Source of the DNA: Roseateles aquatilis
Lineage (GTDB): Bacteria; Pseudomonadota; Gammaproteobacteria; Burkholderiales; Burkholderiaceae_C
NCBI RefSeq assembly: GCF_002205645.1
Contig: NZ_NIOF01000002.1
Coordinates: 310,001-374,000, forward strand
Length of the DNA stretch: 64,000 nt
Direction of reading: 5' to 3'
Shown: positions 63,088 to 64,000 of the stretch, piece by piece
How the letters are laid out: each line of letters starts with the position of its first letter
Position numbering within the stretch: position 1 is the stretch's first letter
The notes under the pieces: model-generated
What the model saw: the letters and a program-made list of their open reading frames with translations, nothing else
The model's database searches: none
What the model was told of the DNA's origin: nothing
Made by a program: the position numbers and the translations under genes

Positions 63088-64000
63088 TCACTGCAGCTTC
63101 ACCGCAAACGTCACATTGCCCGACAAGCCGCTGCCCAGCGTGCCGGTGAACGTCCACTCGATGCGGCCGCTGGCGCCGACCGCGGGTTGCGTCGACACCG
63201 CGCAACTGATCTGCGCGTTCGGCACCGGACCGCAGGCCACGGTCTGCAGGACGGTGTAGGCCGGCGTCGCGTCCTGGATCTTGAGCGTGGCCAACGCCGC
63301 GGTGCTCTGGTTGGTGTATGTGATCGTGTACGTGATGACATCGCCGCTGACGGCCGAGGTCTTGTCCACCGTCTTCACCAGCTTCAGGCCGGTGGCCGCC
63401 GGCTCGCCGACGGTGGTGAGGTCGCTGCGTTGCAGGTCGCGGGTCAGCGCGCTGTTGGCGTAGACGTAGTGCGCGCTCAAGGTGAGCGGCAATTGCGCGC
63501 CGTCGGTCGCGCCGGCCGGCGAGGTGACCTTCACCAGCAGGCACAGCTTCTGATCCGCCACCATCGTGATCGCGCCGCTCACCACCACCTCGCCGGGATC
63601 GATCAGGCCGTTGCAGTTGGCGTCCAGATAGACCAACTGCGTCCAGCCCGGCGTCGCCGGCGCCGACGCGCTCAGCGTCACCGTGCCGCCGGTGCCCGAC
63701 GTGAAACTGTGCGCGTAGACCACCGCGCTGCCCGCCAGGACGCTCTGCTGACCGTCGGGCTGGAGCACGTTGACCGGCACGTCGCCGAAGTTCAGGCCGG
63801 TGTAGACGGTGCCGGCGGTCGGCGTGAAGCTGACGGTCCCGTTGGCCTGCGAGAAGCTGCCGCCGGTCGTGCCCGGCGCACCGGAAACCACCAGCCAGCT
63901 CGCGTCCAGTCCGGCGTGGGCCACCTGGACGGCGCCGCTGGCGGAGGCCGGGATCCAGAGCGTGTAGGTGCCGAGATCGGCGCTGACGGCGCGATCCAGC
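63088..64000 (-). CDS. DUF11-repeat surface protein, C-terminal part
   Basis: The frame is open to the window edge (304 residues visible). It shows carboxypeptidase-like / SdrD-B-type strands (VYTGLNFGDVPVNVLQPDG) and DUF11-type repeats (GLKLVKTVDKTSAVSGDVITYTITYTNQSTAALATLKIQDATPA). It ends NVTFAVKLQ with no sorting signal. Such proteins are long, exported and surface-exposed. The N-terminus and export signal lie outside the window. Confidence 0.85.
   Translation of the reverse strand, partial: LDRAVSADLGTYTLWIPASASGAVQVAHAGLDASWLVVSGAPGTTGGSFSQANGTVSFTPTAGTVYTGLNFGDVPVNVLQPDGQQSVLAGSAVVYAHSFTSGTGGTVTLSASAPATPGWTQLVYLDANCNGLIDPGEVVVSGAITMVADQKLCLLVKVTSPAGATDGAQLPLTLSAHYVYANSALTRDLQRSDLTTVGEPAATGLKLVKTVDKTSAVSGDVITYTITYTNQSTAALATLKIQDATPAYTVLQTVACGPVPNAQISCAVSTQPAVGASGRIEWTFTGTLGSGLSGNVTFAVKLQ

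Overview
The window is G+C-rich DNA, by eye around two thirds G+C or more, and densely coded. It looks like a chromosomal segment of a betaproteobacterium of the order Burkholderiales, probably close to Roseateles/Mitsuaria. That is inferred from the gene content: a Bug-type solute-binding protein, a ygfZ-DUF4936 pair, an mltG-tmk-holB-pilZ-tatD cluster, a divergent tsaE/queG pair and MutL with endonuclease motifs. No rRNA, tRNA, insertion sequence, prophage or CRISPR array was seen. Most long open frames opposite real genes are G+C-driven shadows and are left out.

Layout. 1-7 kb: a truncated CHASE/PAS sensor, a degenerate GGDEF protein, and an AttH-like secreted protein with its FtsX permease and ABC ATPase. 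6.8-13.5 kb: an orphan protein, then miaA, an rluB-like pseudouridine synthase with a very long charged Gly/Arg/Asp tail, mutL and a CPBP protease. 13.7-18 kb: a DedA membrane protein and a large tricorn-like periplasmic protease. 18.1-19.5 kb: an HTH-PIN toxin-antitoxin pair behind an A+T-rich promoter. 19.5-24 kb: amiC, tsaE, queG and a Bug protein. 24-26.4 kb: aceA flanked by two small Gly/Met-rich proteins that share a C-terminus. 26.5-34.5 kb: a signalling block with two overlapping hybrid kinases, one a poly-HAMP kinase with exact 276-bp periodicity, and a divergent stand-alone receiver. 34.5-42.5 kb: an iron alcohol dehydrogenase, an esterase, a thioesterase-acetyltransferase fusion, a large Ig-like repeat protein and a DUF3530 lipoprotein. 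42.7-50.7 kb: a cation/proton antiporter, DUF4936, ygfZ, and divergently the mltG-tmk-holB-pilZ-tatD-ankyrin cluster. 50.8-55.9 kb: envelope proteins, a thioesterase with a divergent MarR regulator, and a YXWGXW lipoprotein. 55.9-64 kb: a soluble Aer-like chemoreceptor behind two FNR-like boxes, xth, an unknown protein, DUF4337, folA, a possible exported effector and the end of a DUF11 surface protein.

Most of the window is ordinary chromosome. The strongest leads are regulatory or small: the AGGAGA hairpin of the toxin-antitoxin leader, a 14-bp palindrome over the aceA promoter, the GGMG[KR]MF protein pair around aceA, two FNR-like boxes before the Aer-like receptor, and a regulatory layout repeated at identical distances before two adjacent envelope genes. 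I did not find a whole undescribed defence or secretion system. The most novel proteins are the 489-residue candidate effector near 62 kb and the 314-residue orphan near 7 kb. All assignments come from reading motifs; no database search was run.
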